This document shows, piece by piece, positions 20,534-30,617 of a DNA stretch of 64,000 nt. Origin of the DNA: Pseudoalteromonas sp. H105 (GTDB lineage: Bacteria > Pseudomonadota > Gammaproteobacteria > Enterobacterales > Alteromonadaceae); assembly GCF_001469215.1 (NCBI RefSeq), contig NZ_LOFH01000002.1:248001-312000 (forward strand), written 5' to 3'. Each line of letters begins with the position of its first letter. Within the stretch, counting starts at the first letter, position 1. Below the pieces are notes generated by a model. It was given only the letters and a program-made list of their open reading frames with translations, was not told the DNA's origin and ran no database searches. The position numbers and the translations under genes were made by a program.

Positions 20534-22516
20534 ATGGATTTACTTTCGCAGTTATTTTATCTGCATGGTATAGGTTACGAATACACTAAATACACAGGGG
20601 AACAGGTATTTTTTGAACAAGATACACGTTCAGCTGCACTTAATTGCTGTGGTGTAAACACTGAGGACGCTCAACAAATAGAGCATTTAAATATTTCATT
20701 AGACGCTGCTAAATGGTTAGAATATGTGCCTAGTTGTAGCCTAGTTCAAAGCGACGCACCGGCTTTAAAAGTGCGTGTTGATCAGCGATTATTACACCAC
20801 GTTTGTCATATTTCTTTTGAAAGTCTAGATATTGAGCCGCTAGAAGTCAGCTTGCAAACCCTTTTGCAAACAGGGGATTACACCTTCAACGATGTCGTTT
20901 ATTTAGAGTTACAAGTTCGGTTGCCTAATCTCCCAGTTGGGTATCATAGTGCTAAAGTTTCTATTAATAATAATACAGTCTCGACGGAAATTTGGGCAAC
21001 CCCCACACAAAGTTTTCAAATCCCTAACAAAAAGCGTACAGGCTTATCAATTCAGTTATATAGCTTAAAAAATAAGGCTGGATTGGGGATAGGTGATTTT
21101 GCCGATTTAATGGAATTGACTTGCCACAGTGCAGCTTTGCAACTTGATTATATATTACTTAATCCATTGCATTTACTTTTTGCAGACGAACCCGAAAGAG
21201 CAAGCCCTTATAGTCCAAATAACCGCGCTTTACTTAACCCATTATACATTGCTATTTCTTTGTGTGAGGATGCACATGATAACTCTGAATTGAGTCAACT
21301 TCTCAAAAGCCACAAGGCGCATGAGGGCGACAGTCAATATATTGATTACACGAGGGTTACTCAATTCAAATACCAGCTTCTTAAGTGTTTGTACAACAAG
21401 TTTATTGTTGATGATAACCGTGACCGAAAAACGCAATTTTCACTTTTTTGTCGCGAACATTGCACAACCTTAGCAACGCTAGAGCAGCATGATGTAGAAT
21501 TTGCTAGCTATCTACAGTGGCAAGCGCATACTCAGTTAAAACAATGTCAACAAGTCGCCAGAGATAGCGGAATGGCAATAGGTTTAATTAATGATTTAGC
21601 CGTCGGCTGTGCTGGCGATGGGGGAGAGTTTATTACTCAACAACACCTATTCGCTGAAAATGCGCATGTAGGCGCACCGCCAGATCCGTGGGCTGAGCAA
21701 GGTCAAAACTGGGGCTTGCCAGCATTAAACCCGTTGAAAATGGGTGAAAATAACTTTGCTTTTTATCGAGCGCTTATAAAAGCTAATATGGAAGACGTGG
21801 GGGGGTTGCGCATTGATCATGTAATGGCCATACGTAGATTATGGTGGTGCTTTCATAAGCATGGTCAACAAGATGGGTGTTATGTTTATTATCCTTTTGA
21901 ATACTTATTAGCCATTTTAACCATTGAATCGCACCTAAATGAATGTATTGTAATTGGGGAAGATTTAGGTGTTGTGCCTCACGAAGTAAAAGCAGCGCTT
22001 GCAGAGAAAGCCATTTTTTCAAATAGCTTATTTTATTTTGAGAAAGATCAACACAATGAATTTTTATCTGCTGAAGCATTTGATTCACATTGTTTGTTAA
22101 TGATTGCTAACCATGATGTGCCACCATTTTTTGCTTGGTGGGAAGCCAGCGATTTAAGCTTAAAGGTTCAATATGGATTGATTGATGATGATCAACATTT
22201 GCAAAGCATTGAATCACGCCAAGTTGAAAAGCAAAGAATGTTACGGTTTTTAGAGAAAAGCGGTCATCCTGACTACACCCTAAATACGCAAGCTCAAGTT
22301 ATATATAAAGCATTGACATTAAGTCTAGCATATTCACAGGCTCAACTTTTCGCAATTCAGTTAGATGATTTGGATGAGCAAATACTCCCAGTAAATATAC
22401 CCGGTACAGATAAAGAATACCCCAATTGGCGTAGAGTGCTTTCTAAACCATCTGCAGAAATTTTAAAAGAACATGCTAATTTGCTTAGTGAAATAAATTC
22501 AATAAGGACGTATTAA
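20534..22516 (+). CDS. malQ: 4-alpha-glucanotransferase (amylomaltase)
   Basis: Transfers maltooligosaccharide units between alpha-1,4 chains (GH77), recycling short chains released when glycogen is debranched. Length 660 residues, close to E. coli MalQ. The first ~140 residues form the N-terminal extension of bacterial MalQ. The GH77 barrel shows SIQLYSLKNKAGLGIGDFADL, SPYSPNNRALLNPLYI, LINDLAVGC, GAPPDPWAEQGQNWGLPALNP, the nucleophile region LRIDHVMAIRRLWW, the acid/base region VIGEDLGVVP and the third acidic residue in ANHDVPPFFAWW. Its stop codon abuts the glgB start. Confidence 0.95.
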   Translation: MDLLSQLFYLHGIGYEYTKYTGEQVFFEQDTRSAALNCCGVNTEDAQQIEHLNISLDAAKWLEYVPSCSLVQSDAPALKVRVDQRLLHHVCHISFESLDIEPLEVSLQTLLQTGDYTFNDVVYLELQVRLPNLPVGYHSAKVSINNNTVSTEIWATPTQSFQIPNKKRTGLSIQLYSLKNKAGLGIGDFADLMELTCHSAALQLDYILLNPLHLLFADEPERASPYSPNNRALLNPLYIAISLCEDAHDNSELSQLLKSHKAHEGDSQYIDYTRVTQFKYQLLKCLYNKFIVDDNRDRKTQFSLFCREHCTTLATLEQHDVEFASYLQWQAHTQLKQCQQVARDSGMAIGLINDLAVGCAGDGGEFITQQHLFAENAHVGAPPDPWAEQGQNWGLPALNPLKMGENNFAFYRALIKANMEDVGGLRIDHVMAIRRLWWCFHKHGQQDGCYVYYPFEYLLAILTIESHLNECIVIGEDLGVVPHEVKAALAEKAIFSNSLFYFEKDQHNEFLSAEAFDSHCLLMIANHDVPPFFAWWEASDLSLKVQYGLIDDDQHLQSIESRQVEKQRMLRFLEKSGHPDYTLNTQAQVIYKALTLSLAYSQAQLFAIQLDDLDEQILPVNIPGTDKEYPNWRRVLSKPSAEILKEHANLLSEINSIRTY

Positions 22517-24739
22517 ATGAACAGTTCTGTTCAAATTAAATCAGTATCCGATCAGTATAATCAGCAAGTATCTGCGCTATCGCGTGGCTGTTTTAAAGAT
22601 CCATTTAGTTTTTTAGGCACGCATAAAGACCAAGATGGTAAGCACTGTGTTCGTTGTTTTTTTCCTGGAGCTAAAAGCGTCAGTGTTAAATCAAAAGATG
22701 AGGTATTTAATTGTACTCGTTACATGGATTCGGATCTCTTTATTGCACATGTAGCATCATCACTGAGCGATGACTATGAACTCATCATTGACTATCCCGA
22801 TTGTACAATCCAGCAGCGTGATATATATAACCTTCCAAGTGCGCTAGATACGCATGCAATGTATTTATTTAATGAAGGCACGCTTGAGCATGCATATCGC
22901 CATTTAGGGGCTCATTTTATGCGTGTCAGTGAGATTGATGGCGTTCGTTTTAGTGTTTGGGCGCCTAATGCAAGTAGTGTTTCAGTCATTGGTGAGTTTA
23001 ATCACTGGCAACGAAATCATCACTTTATGCGTTTTAATCCCGGTTCAGGCGTGTGGGATATTTTTATCCCAGAGCTTAAAGAAGGTCTGTGTTATAAGTA
23101 TGCTATTACAACAACCAATGGTGATGTGCTCGAAAAAGCAGATCCATTTGCGTTTAAAATGCAACAAGCACCTGGTACCGCCTCTGTATTGCAGCCGCAA
23201 TTAGGTGCAATCAAGTTAACGAGTAAAATGCTAAAGCAAAAAGCGCAACGAAATGCTATCAATGCCCCAATCAGTATTTATGAAGTGCATTTAGGTTCTT
23301 GGCAACGAAAAATTAATAATAGCTACTTAAGTTACAATGAGTTTGCGGATCACCTTATTGATTATGTAAAAGAGACCGGTTTTACTCATATTCAATTAAT
23401 GCCTATTAGTGAATATCCTTTTGATGGCTCATGGGGCTATCAACCTGTTGGGTTATTTTCTCCAACAAGTCGGTTTGGCAGTGTTGATGACTTTAGGTAT
23501 TTTGTTCAGCGTTGCCACGAAGAAAATATTGGGCTGTTAGTTGACTGGGTTCCCGGGCATTTCCCAAGTGATCCGCACGGCTTACATTGTTTCGATGGCA
23601 CACACCTGTACGAACACGCAGATGCAAGACAAGGATTTCATCCTGATTGGAACACGTATATTTATAATTATGACAGGCCCGAAGTACGAAGTTTCTTAGT
23701 TGCGAACGCAATGTTTTGGCTGGAAGAGTTTGGTATTGATGGTTTGCGTGTTGATGCAGTTGCGTCAATGTTGTACCTGGATTACAGCCGTGAAGAAGGG
23801 CAATGGGTCCCCAATTGTTATGGTGGTAGAGAAAACCTCGGCGCAATAGAGTGTTTAAAGCAAGTTAACCTTCGCAGTTATGCAAATAACCCGGGCATTA
23901 TGATGGTTGCAGAAGAATCAACCGCATGGCCAGGAGTGACCCGCCAAGTGGATCATGATGGTTTAGGCTTTGGTTATAAATGGAATATGGGCTGGATGAA
24001 TGACAGCTTGCATTACATGCAACGAGACCCACTTTACAGACAACACCATCACCATGAAATGACATTTTCAATGGTCTATGCATTTAGTGAAAACTACATT
24101 TTACCATTAAGTCATGACGAAGTGGTGCATGGCAAAGGTTCACTGATTGAAAAAATGCCAGGAGATGATTGGCAACAATTCGCAAATTTACGTGCATATT
24201 ATGCCTTCATGTGGTCACACCCGGGTAAAAAGTTACTCTTTATGGGCGGAGAGTTTGCACAGCGCAAAGAATGGAATCATGACCAATCCCTTGATTGGCA
24301 CCTATTAGAACACCAAAGCCATAATGGTATCCAAAACACCGTAAAAACATTAAACAAGGTTTATAAGTCTACACCAGCTTTGTATGAGTTAGATTCAGAA
24401 CCCGCAGGCTTTAGTTGGATCGATAACCAAAACGCGCAACAAAGTATTTTTAGTTTTGTTCGCTATGCAAAAAAAGCGTCAGATTATGTTGTGGTGGTGT
24501 GTAACTTAACACCTAATGTATACCAAGGGTATCAAATCGGCGTGCCGTCAAAAGGGCAGTTTGAAGTGGTGCTTAATACCGATGATGAGTTATTTTTTGG
24601 CTCTGGGGTTAAGGTTAGTGACGGTTTAATAGAAGCTGAAGCATCACCGAGTCATGGCCATCAAAATAGTGTATTAATAACGTTACCACCGCTTGCAACA
24701 GTCTATCTGAAAAAGGTGTGCAATGAGCCTATCAATTGA
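22517..24739 (+). CDS. glgB: 1,4-alpha-glucan branching enzyme
   Basis: Creates alpha-1,6 branches in glycogen (GH13). At 740 residues it has the long two-module N-terminus of the E. coli type: an N1 domain (about 20-115) and a CBM48 (about 135-230, VRFSVWAPNASSVSVIGEFNHWQ). The catalytic barrel shows LMPISEYPFDGSWGYQPVG, the nucleophile Asp in DGLRVDAVASMLYLDYSR, the acid/base Glu in MMVAEESTAWPGVT and the stabilising Asp in LPLSHDEVVHGKGS. The ATG follows the malQ stop directly and the 3' end overlaps glgX by 17 bp, so translation is likely coupled. Confidence 0.96.
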   Translation: MNSSVQIKSVSDQYNQQVSALSRGCFKDPFSFLGTHKDQDGKHCVRCFFPGAKSVSVKSKDEVFNCTRYMDSDLFIAHVASSLSDDYELIIDYPDCTIQQRDIYNLPSALDTHAMYLFNEGTLEHAYRHLGAHFMRVSEIDGVRFSVWAPNASSVSVIGEFNHWQRNHHFMRFNPGSGVWDIFIPELKEGLCYKYAITTTNGDVLEKADPFAFKMQQAPGTASVLQPQLGAIKLTSKMLKQKAQRNAINAPISIYEVHLGSWQRKINNSYLSYNEFADHLIDYVKETGFTHIQLMPISEYPFDGSWGYQPVGLFSPTSRFGSVDDFRYFVQRCHEENIGLLVDWVPGHFPSDPHGLHCFDGTHLYEHADARQGFHPDWNTYIYNYDRPEVRSFLVANAMFWLEEFGIDGLRVDAVASMLYLDYSREEGQWVPNCYGGRENLGAIECLKQVNLRSYANNPGIMMVAEESTAWPGVTRQVDHDGLGFGYKWNMGWMNDSLHYMQRDPLYRQHHHHEMTFSMVYAFSENYILPLSHDEVVHGKGSLIEKMPGDDWQQFANLRAYYAFMWSHPGKKLLFMGGEFAQRKEWNHDQSLDWHLLEHQSHNGIQNTVKTLNKVYKSTPALYELDSEPAGFSWIDNQNAQQSIFSFVRYAKKASDYVVVVCNLTPNVYQGYQIGVPSKGQFEVVLNTDDELFFGSGVKVSDGLIEAEASPSHGHQNSVLITLPPLATVYLKKVCNEPIN

Positions 24740-26777
24740 GTTAAGCCAAGGGGAAATTAGCCCTTTAGGTGCGTCAATTAAAGATAATGGCGTTAACTTT
24801 GCTGTTTATGCACCATCGGCGAAGCAATTGTATGTCTGCTTATTTGATGCTAGTGGGCATACCGAAGTGCTTAAATTAGCGATGAACAACAACGAAGGCG
24901 GGGTGTGGAGTTTATGTATAAGCCCGCTGCCAGTAGGTACTTTATATGGTTATCGTGCCGAAGGTGATTATCAGCCTAAAAAAGGGCTTCACTTTAACAG
25001 TCAAAAATTATTAATAGACCCATATGCAAAGGACTTATTTGGTGAATTTACATGGAGTGAGCGCCATTATAGTCAAATGCCTATTGGCACATTAAGTGCT
25101 GTAAATAACGCCATTGATATGCCGAAATCAAAAGTGACGCAGTTACGGCCATACCAAGGTGTTAAACCTAACCATAGTTGGGGCAAAACAGTCATTTATG
25201 AGTGCCATGTAAAAGGAGCAACTGCGCGCCACCCGAGTATACCTGAGCATTTAAGAGGTAAATATTTGGGGTTAAGTCACGCTGTGTTTATTGAACATTT
25301 GCGAGATCTGGGTATTACGACGCTTGAATTGTTACCGGTGCATAGTTTTATCAGTGAGCAATTTTTAACAGGAAAGGGCTTACAAAACTATTGGGGCTAC
25401 AATAGCTTAAACTTTTTCACCCCTCATAAAGATTACCTTGTTGATGATGAAATAGCTGAATTTCAGCAAATGGTCACGGAGCTGCATAATGCAGGGATCG
25501 AAGTCATTCTAGATGTGGTTTATAACCACACTGCTGAAGCTGGAATCGATGGTCCATTGTTATCGTGGCGTGGGTTGAATAACTCCGGTTACTACCGCTC
25601 TGTTGAAGGAGACCCGAAGGTTTATATTAATGATACAGGCTGTGGTAACACACTTAACATTGACGATCCATATAGCTTAAAAATGGTACTTGATAGCTTA
25701 CGCTATTGGGTAGAAGTTATGGGGGTTGATGGCTTTAGATTCGACTTAGCTTCAATTTTAGCTCGAACTGCTCACGGTTTTAGTCAGCAACATGCATTTT
25801 TACAAGCTATCAATCAAGATCCTGTTTTATCTAGAGTTAAACTTATTGCAGAACCCTGGGATATTGGCCCAGGTGGTTATCAGCTTGGGGCTTTCCCGGC
25901 GCCATGGCGCGAATGGAACGACAAATATCGTGATGTTGTAAGGCGTTTTTGGTGTGGCGAACAAAATATGTTGCCAAAGCTAGCTAAGCGATTACATGGA
26001 TCGTGCGACTTGTTTGATCATAACTTAAGAGGCCCGCTTAATAGTATTAATTTTATCACCAGTCATGACGGTTTTACGCTTGCGGATTCGGTCAGTTATG
26101 AAGAAAAACATAATGAAGCCAATGGTGAGCAAAACCGAGATGGGCACAGTGCTAACTACTCTTTCAATTGCGGTATTGAAGGGTTTAGTAATGACCCGGA
26201 AATTACCACTTTACGTTTGCAGCAACAAAAAAATATGTTGCTCACATTGTTATTGTCTAAAGGCGTGCCAATGCTTGCTGCTGGTAGTGAAATGGGGCAT
26301 TCGCAAGGGGGGAACAATAACGCCTATTGTCAAAATAATCGTATGAGTTGGCTTGCTTGGAAAGACTCTCAACGCAGCCATCCTCTAACACGATTTATTG
26401 ATGACGTTTTACGATTACGCAAAAAACATTGTGTATTTAAGCACCGTGTTTTCTTACATGACACAGACAAAAGATTTGCAGTACAGTGGTTTACTGAACT
26501 TGGCATGCCAATGCAAGAAAGTGACTGGCATGATGGCAGTAAGCAATTTTTAATGTATAGCTTACATGACGTGCAACTTAAATCTGCATTACTAATCATA
26601 TTAAACGCAAGTGATGTAACCGTTGTGTGCACACTTCCTGAAATCACTGAAGGTAATTGGCAGCTAAACATTACAAGCATTGAAGAAAGTGTTTTAAAAG
26701 ATACAAAACAATTTGAAGTTGCTGCGCATAGCAGTTGGGTATTTTCAGCTAATTTAGAAGGCGAATGTCATGGCTAA
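24723..26777 (+). CDS. glgX: Glycogen debranching enzyme
   Basis: Hydrolyses alpha-1,6 branches of phosphorylase-limited glycogen (GH13 isoamylase type). 684 residues, slightly longer than E. coli GlgX. A CBM48 module occupies about residues 8-110 (NGVNFAVYAPSAKQLYVCLFDASG). Catalytic motifs are VIYECHVKGAT, DVVYNHTAE, the nucleophile in GVDGFRFDLASIL, the acid/base in KLIAEPWDIGPGGYQLG and the third acid in FITSHDGFTLAD. It overlaps glgB upstream (17 bp) and glgP downstream (8 bp). Confidence 0.95.
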   Translation: MSLSIELSQGEISPLGASIKDNGVNFAVYAPSAKQLYVCLFDASGHTEVLKLAMNNNEGGVWSLCISPLPVGTLYGYRAEGDYQPKKGLHFNSQKLLIDPYAKDLFGEFTWSERHYSQMPIGTLSAVNNAIDMPKSKVTQLRPYQGVKPNHSWGKTVIYECHVKGATARHPSIPEHLRGKYLGLSHAVFIEHLRDLGITTLELLPVHSFISEQFLTGKGLQNYWGYNSLNFFTPHKDYLVDDEIAEFQQMVTELHNAGIEVILDVVYNHTAEAGIDGPLLSWRGLNNSGYYRSVEGDPKVYINDTGCGNTLNIDDPYSLKMVLDSLRYWVEVMGVDGFRFDLASILARTAHGFSQQHAFLQAINQDPVLSRVKLIAEPWDIGPGGYQLGAFPAPWREWNDKYRDVVRRFWCGEQNMLPKLAKRLHGSCDLFDHNLRGPLNSINFITSHDGFTLADSVSYEEKHNEANGEQNRDGHSANYSFNCGIEGFSNDPEITTLRLQQQKNMLLTLLLSKGVPMLAAGSEMGHSQGGNNNAYCQNNRMSWLAWKDSQRSHPLTRFIDDVLRLRKKHCVFKHRVFLHDTDKRFAVQWFTELGMPMQESDWHDGSKQFLMYSLHDVQLKSALLIILNASDVTVVCTLPEITEGNWQLNITSIEESVLKDTKQFEVAAHSSWVFSANLEGECHG

Positions 26778-29280
26778 GAACAGTGAAAAAATATGTGTTG
26801 CAAAGGGCTGGCAAGATGCCCCTTTGATTGATGAAAGTACATTGGAAGACGATTTATCGCGGCACTTTTATTACACGTTAGGGCGTGACAAAGTAGGTAA
26901 GTCTCAGTTGTATTTATACAATGCACTGGCATTTACTATTCGTGACCGCCTTGTCGCTCGGTGTCGTGCTACTAAGCAACAAATGAACAGTGAAAAGCGT
27001 CGTAAAACGGCGTATATCTCACTTGAGTTCTTAATGGGCAGAGCCATGGGTAATGCGATTTTAAATCTAGATTTAGACGATCAAGTAAGCCAAGCATTAC
27101 AACAATATTGTACTAATATTGAAGATGTTGCCCAAGCAGAACACGACGCAGGCCTAGGTAATGGCGGCTTAGGGCGCTTAGCTGCATGTTTTCTAGATAG
27201 CTGTGCAAGCCTTGCATTACCCGTTGTGGGTTATGGCATTCGTTATGAATATGGCATGTTTAATCAATCTATTGAAAATGGTCATCAAGTTGAGCAACCA
27301 GATAATTGGCTCCGCGAAGGGCATCCGTGGGAGTTAAGTGCACCTGAGCAATCTCAACGCATCAAGTTTTTTGGCCACGTAGAGTGTTATACCGATAAAA
27401 ATGGCCGTGAGCACCGACAATGGTTAGATACGCATGATGTTCTTGCTGTACCCTATGACGTGCCTATCCCTGGTTATCAAAATGATATTGTAAATACCTT
27501 ACGGTTATGGAAATCAGAGGCCACCGATGAATTTGATTTAAGTGAGTTTAATGCGGGCAGTTATTCTGAAGCCGTCGCTCATAAAAACTTAGCCGAACAA
27601 ATTACAATGGTGTTGTACCCTAATGACAGTAGTGAAAATGGCAAGGAATTAAGGCTACGCCAACAGTATTTTTTATCCTCTGCAAGTCTACAAGACACGA
27701 TTGCAAGTTGGGTATCGCAACACGGTGAGGATTTCAGTGATTTTGCTGAATATCATGTCTTTCAACTCAATGACACGCACCCGAGTATTGCTGTTGCAGA
27801 ACTAATGCGTTTACTTATTGATGAATACGAGCTTGATTGGGACAAGGCGTGGGAAATTACAACCGCTACAATGGCGTACACAAATCATACGTTATTACCT
27901 GAAGCGCTTGAAAAGTGGTCTGTATCTTTATTTTCTCGCTTATTACCGCGTATTTTAGAAATTATCTATGAGATAAACGCCCGTTTTCTTGCTCAAGTGG
28001 CGCAAGCGTGGCCAGGGGATGTTTCAAAACAGCAAGCGCTATCGTTAATCGAAGAGGGACCTGAGCCGCAAATTCGCATGGCGTATTTAGCGATTGTAGG
28101 GAGTTATTCTGTTAATGGTGTCGCCGCGTTGCACACAGAGCTATTAAAAGAGGGGTTATTTAAATCATTCTTCGAGTTGTGGCCTGATAAGTTTAATAAT
28201 AAAACCAATGGGGTAACACCTAGGCGTTGGCTTGCTCATTGCAATCCTAAATTGACCCAACTTATTAGCGATAAAATTGGCAGTGAGTGGGTGGGTGAGT
28301 TTGCGAAGATTAGCCAGCTGCGTCGCTACTTTGATGACGAACAATTTCATACGCAATGGCAGCAAGTAAAGCTAGAAAATAAACAACGTTTGGTTGATCT
28401 GGTCAAAGAACGTTGTGACGTCGATTTTGATAAACATATGCTGTTTGATGTGCAAGTAAAACGAATTCATGAATACAAACGCCAGCTATTAAATGTGCTA
28501 CACGTAATCCACCTTTATGATCGTATTCGCCGCGGTGATACAGAACACTTAGTACCACGTTGTGTACTGCTAGGTGGTAAAGCCGCACCGGGTTACTACA
28601 TGGCCAAGTGCATTATAAAGTTGATTAATAATGTTGCTGAAGTCATTAACAAAGACCCATTAGCCCAACCTTATTTACGTGTTGCGTTTTTACCTAATTA
28701 TAATGTGACAGCAATGGAAACTATTTGTCCTGCAACGGATTTATCGGAACAAATATCCACGGCCGGTAAAGAAGCATCAGGAACAGGTAATATGAAGTTC
28801 ATGATGAATGGTGCATTGACAATAGGTACCCTAGATGGTGCAAATATCGAAATCAGGGATGCGGTAGGCAAAGATAACTTTTTCTTATTTGGTGCCAAAG
28901 CACAAGAAATAGAGTCTATTAAGCAAAACTATAATCCATTGCATATTATTCACTCTACACCTGATTTACTTAATGTAATGCAACTACTTGAAAGCGGACA
29001 CTTTAACTTATTTGAACCAGGTCTGTTTGATGACATTATCAGCGCGATTAAAAGCCCGCACGATCCTTGGTTAGTTGCTCATGATTTTGAGAGCTTTGTT
29101 AAAGCACAGCGTGACGTAGAGAGCGCGTATCAAAATCAACCACATTGGACACAAATGAGTATATTAAATACGGCCGCCAGCGGCGTATTTTCAAGTGATA
29201 GAACAATTAGCCAATACAGCGATGAAATTTGGCATTTGACACCTTTAACAGCAAATAAAACGAACATCAGCACAGATTAA
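26770..29280 (+). CDS. glgP: Glycogen/alpha-glucan phosphorylase
   Basis: Releases glucose-1-phosphate from the non-reducing ends of glycogen (GT35, PLP-dependent). 836 residues. Signature stretches are TAYISLEFLMGRAMGNAILN, DAGLGNGGLGRLAACFLDS, FQLNDTHPSIAVAELMR, KRIHEYKRQLLNVLHV, and the PLP-lysine site EASGTGNMKFMMNGALTIG near residue 680. No N-terminal phosphorylation segment of the animal type is present, as is normal in bacteria. Its ATG lies inside the end of glgX, and glgC follows after 14 bp. Confidence 0.96.
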   Translation: MAKNSEKICVAKGWQDAPLIDESTLEDDLSRHFYYTLGRDKVGKSQLYLYNALAFTIRDRLVARCRATKQQMNSEKRRKTAYISLEFLMGRAMGNAILNLDLDDQVSQALQQYCTNIEDVAQAEHDAGLGNGGLGRLAACFLDSCASLALPVVGYGIRYEYGMFNQSIENGHQVEQPDNWLREGHPWELSAPEQSQRIKFFGHVECYTDKNGREHRQWLDTHDVLAVPYDVPIPGYQNDIVNTLRLWKSEATDEFDLSEFNAGSYSEAVAHKNLAEQITMVLYPNDSSENGKELRLRQQYFLSSASLQDTIASWVSQHGEDFSDFAEYHVFQLNDTHPSIAVAELMRLLIDEYELDWDKAWEITTATMAYTNHTLLPEALEKWSVSLFSRLLPRILEIIYEINARFLAQVAQAWPGDVSKQQALSLIEEGPEPQIRMAYLAIVGSYSVNGVAALHTELLKEGLFKSFFELWPDKFNNKTNGVTPRRWLAHCNPKLTQLISDKIGSEWVGEFAKISQLRRYFDDEQFHTQWQQVKLENKQRLVDLVKERCDVDFDKHMLFDVQVKRIHEYKRQLLNVLHVIHLYDRIRRGDTEHLVPRCVLLGGKAAPGYYMAKCIIKLINNVAEVINKDPLAQPYLRVAFLPNYNVTAMETICPATDLSEQISTAGKEASGTGNMKFMMNGALTIGTLDGANIEIRDAVGKDNFFLFGAKAQEIESIKQNYNPLHIIHSTPDLLNVMQLLESGHFNLFEPGLFDDIISAIKSPHDPWLVAHDFESFVKAQRDVESAYQNQPHWTQMSILNTAASGVFSSDRTISQYSDEIWHLTPLTANKTNISTD

Positions 29281-29294
29281 TACGGAGATAAATT

Positions 29295-30596
29295 ATGCCA
29301 AGTTATGCAAATCGTTACATAAGTAGTTTAACAAGAGAAACCTACGCGCTTATTTTAGCAGGAGGGCGAGGATCGCGACTCCATGAGTTAACTAATTGGC
29401 GTGCTAAACCCGCTGTTTATTTTGGTGGCAAGCATCGAATTATTGATTTTCCGTTGTCGAATTGTATTAATTCAGGCATCAGACGAGTCGGTATTGCGAC
29501 ACAATACAAATCGCATTCTTTAATCCGCCACGTTAACCGTGCTTGGGGTCACTTCAAAAAAGAACTGGGTGAATCGGTAGAGATATTACCAGCATCTCAG
29601 CGTTATGGTGACGAATGGTACTGCGGAACTGCTGATGCTGTATTTCAAAATATGGATATTATCCGTCATGAATTACCAAAATATGTGATGATTCTGTCAG
29701 GCGATCATGTTTACCGTATGGATTATGGTGCATTATTGGCGAAGCATGTTGAAACTGGTGCAGATATGACCGTGTGTTGTATCGAAGTTGATTGTGAAGA
29801 GGCGGCAGATACCTTTGGAGTGATGACCGTTGACGAAGAAAAACGCGTTAAACGTTTTGATGAAAAGCCAGCTTCTCCAAGTTCTATTCCGGGTAAACCC
29901 GGTACGTGTTTAGCATCAATGGGTAATTATGTATTTAATACCGACTTTCTATTTGAGCAATTAAAAAAAGATGCTGAAAATGAGGGGTCTGGCCGTGATT
30001 TCGGTCATGATATTATCCCTTCAATTATTGAAGAGCATAACGTGTTTGCATTTCCATTTAGAGATCCCGCACATGAAGGCCAACCTTATTGGCGCGATGT
30101 AGGTACGATAGATTCATTTTGGGAAGCCAATATGGAACTCGTTATGCCAGAACCACAATTGGATTTATATGATCCAACGTGGCCAATTTGGACTTACCAG
30201 GAGCAATTACCACCGGCAAAATTCATTTTTGATAATGACGATAGAAGAGGTATGGCGGTCGATTCAACCGTTTCAGGCGGCTGCATAATTTCAGGGTCAG
30301 TTGTAAGAAAATCCTTGTTGTTTTCTAATGTTCATATTCGTTCATATTGTGAAATTGAAGAGTCAGTCATTTTACCAGGGGCAATTATTCATCGTAACTG
30401 TAGAATACGCCGTGCCATTATTGACCGTGGGTGTGAAATTCCTGAAGGTGTGGAAATTGGTTATGACGAAAAAGCCGATAAAGAAAATGGCTTTAGGGTG
30501 TCTAATAAAGGTATTGTGCTTGTTACCAGAGACATGTTAACTGAGCTTGCCAAAAAAATTGAATGCCAAGAGCAAGAAAAGAAACGTTTAGCTTAA
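29295..30596 (+). CDS. glgC: Glucose-1-phosphate adenylyltransferase (ADP-glucose pyrophosphorylase)
   Basis: Makes ADP-glucose from ATP and glucose-1-phosphate, the regulated first step of bacterial glycogen synthesis. 433 residues, like E. coli GlgC (431). The nucleotidyltransferase motif [23 protein letters not shown] is near residues 16-38. Also present are [44 protein letters not shown] and a C-terminal left-handed beta-helix ([21 protein letters not shown] onward). The conserved Lys/Arg pattern suggests allosteric control as in enterobacteria, but effector choice cannot be read off. A CGGAG ribosome site precedes the ATG. Confidence 0.96.
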   Translation: MPSYANRYISSLTRETYALILAGGRGSRLHELTNWRAKPAVYFGGKHRIIDFPLSNCINSGIRRVGIATQYKSHSLIRHVNRAWGHFKKELGESVEILPASQRYGDEWYCGTADAVFQNMDIIRHELPKYVMILSGDHVYRMDYGALLAKHVETGADMTVCCIEVDCEEAADTFGVMTVDEEKRVKRFDEKPASPSSIPGKPGTCLASMGNYVFNTDFLFEQLKKDAENEGSGRDFGHDIIPSIIEEHNVFAFPFRDPAHEGQPYWRDVGTIDSFWEANMELVMPEPQLDLYDPTWPIWTYQEQLPPAKFIFDNDDRRGMAVDSTVSGGCIISGSVVRKSLLFSNVHIRSYCEIEESVILPGAIIHRNCRIRRAIIDRGCEIPEGVEIGYDEKADKENGFRVSNKGIVLVTRDMLTELAKKIECQEQEKKRLA

Positions 30597-30617
30597 GCTG
30601 TAGGAAGTAAATAAATA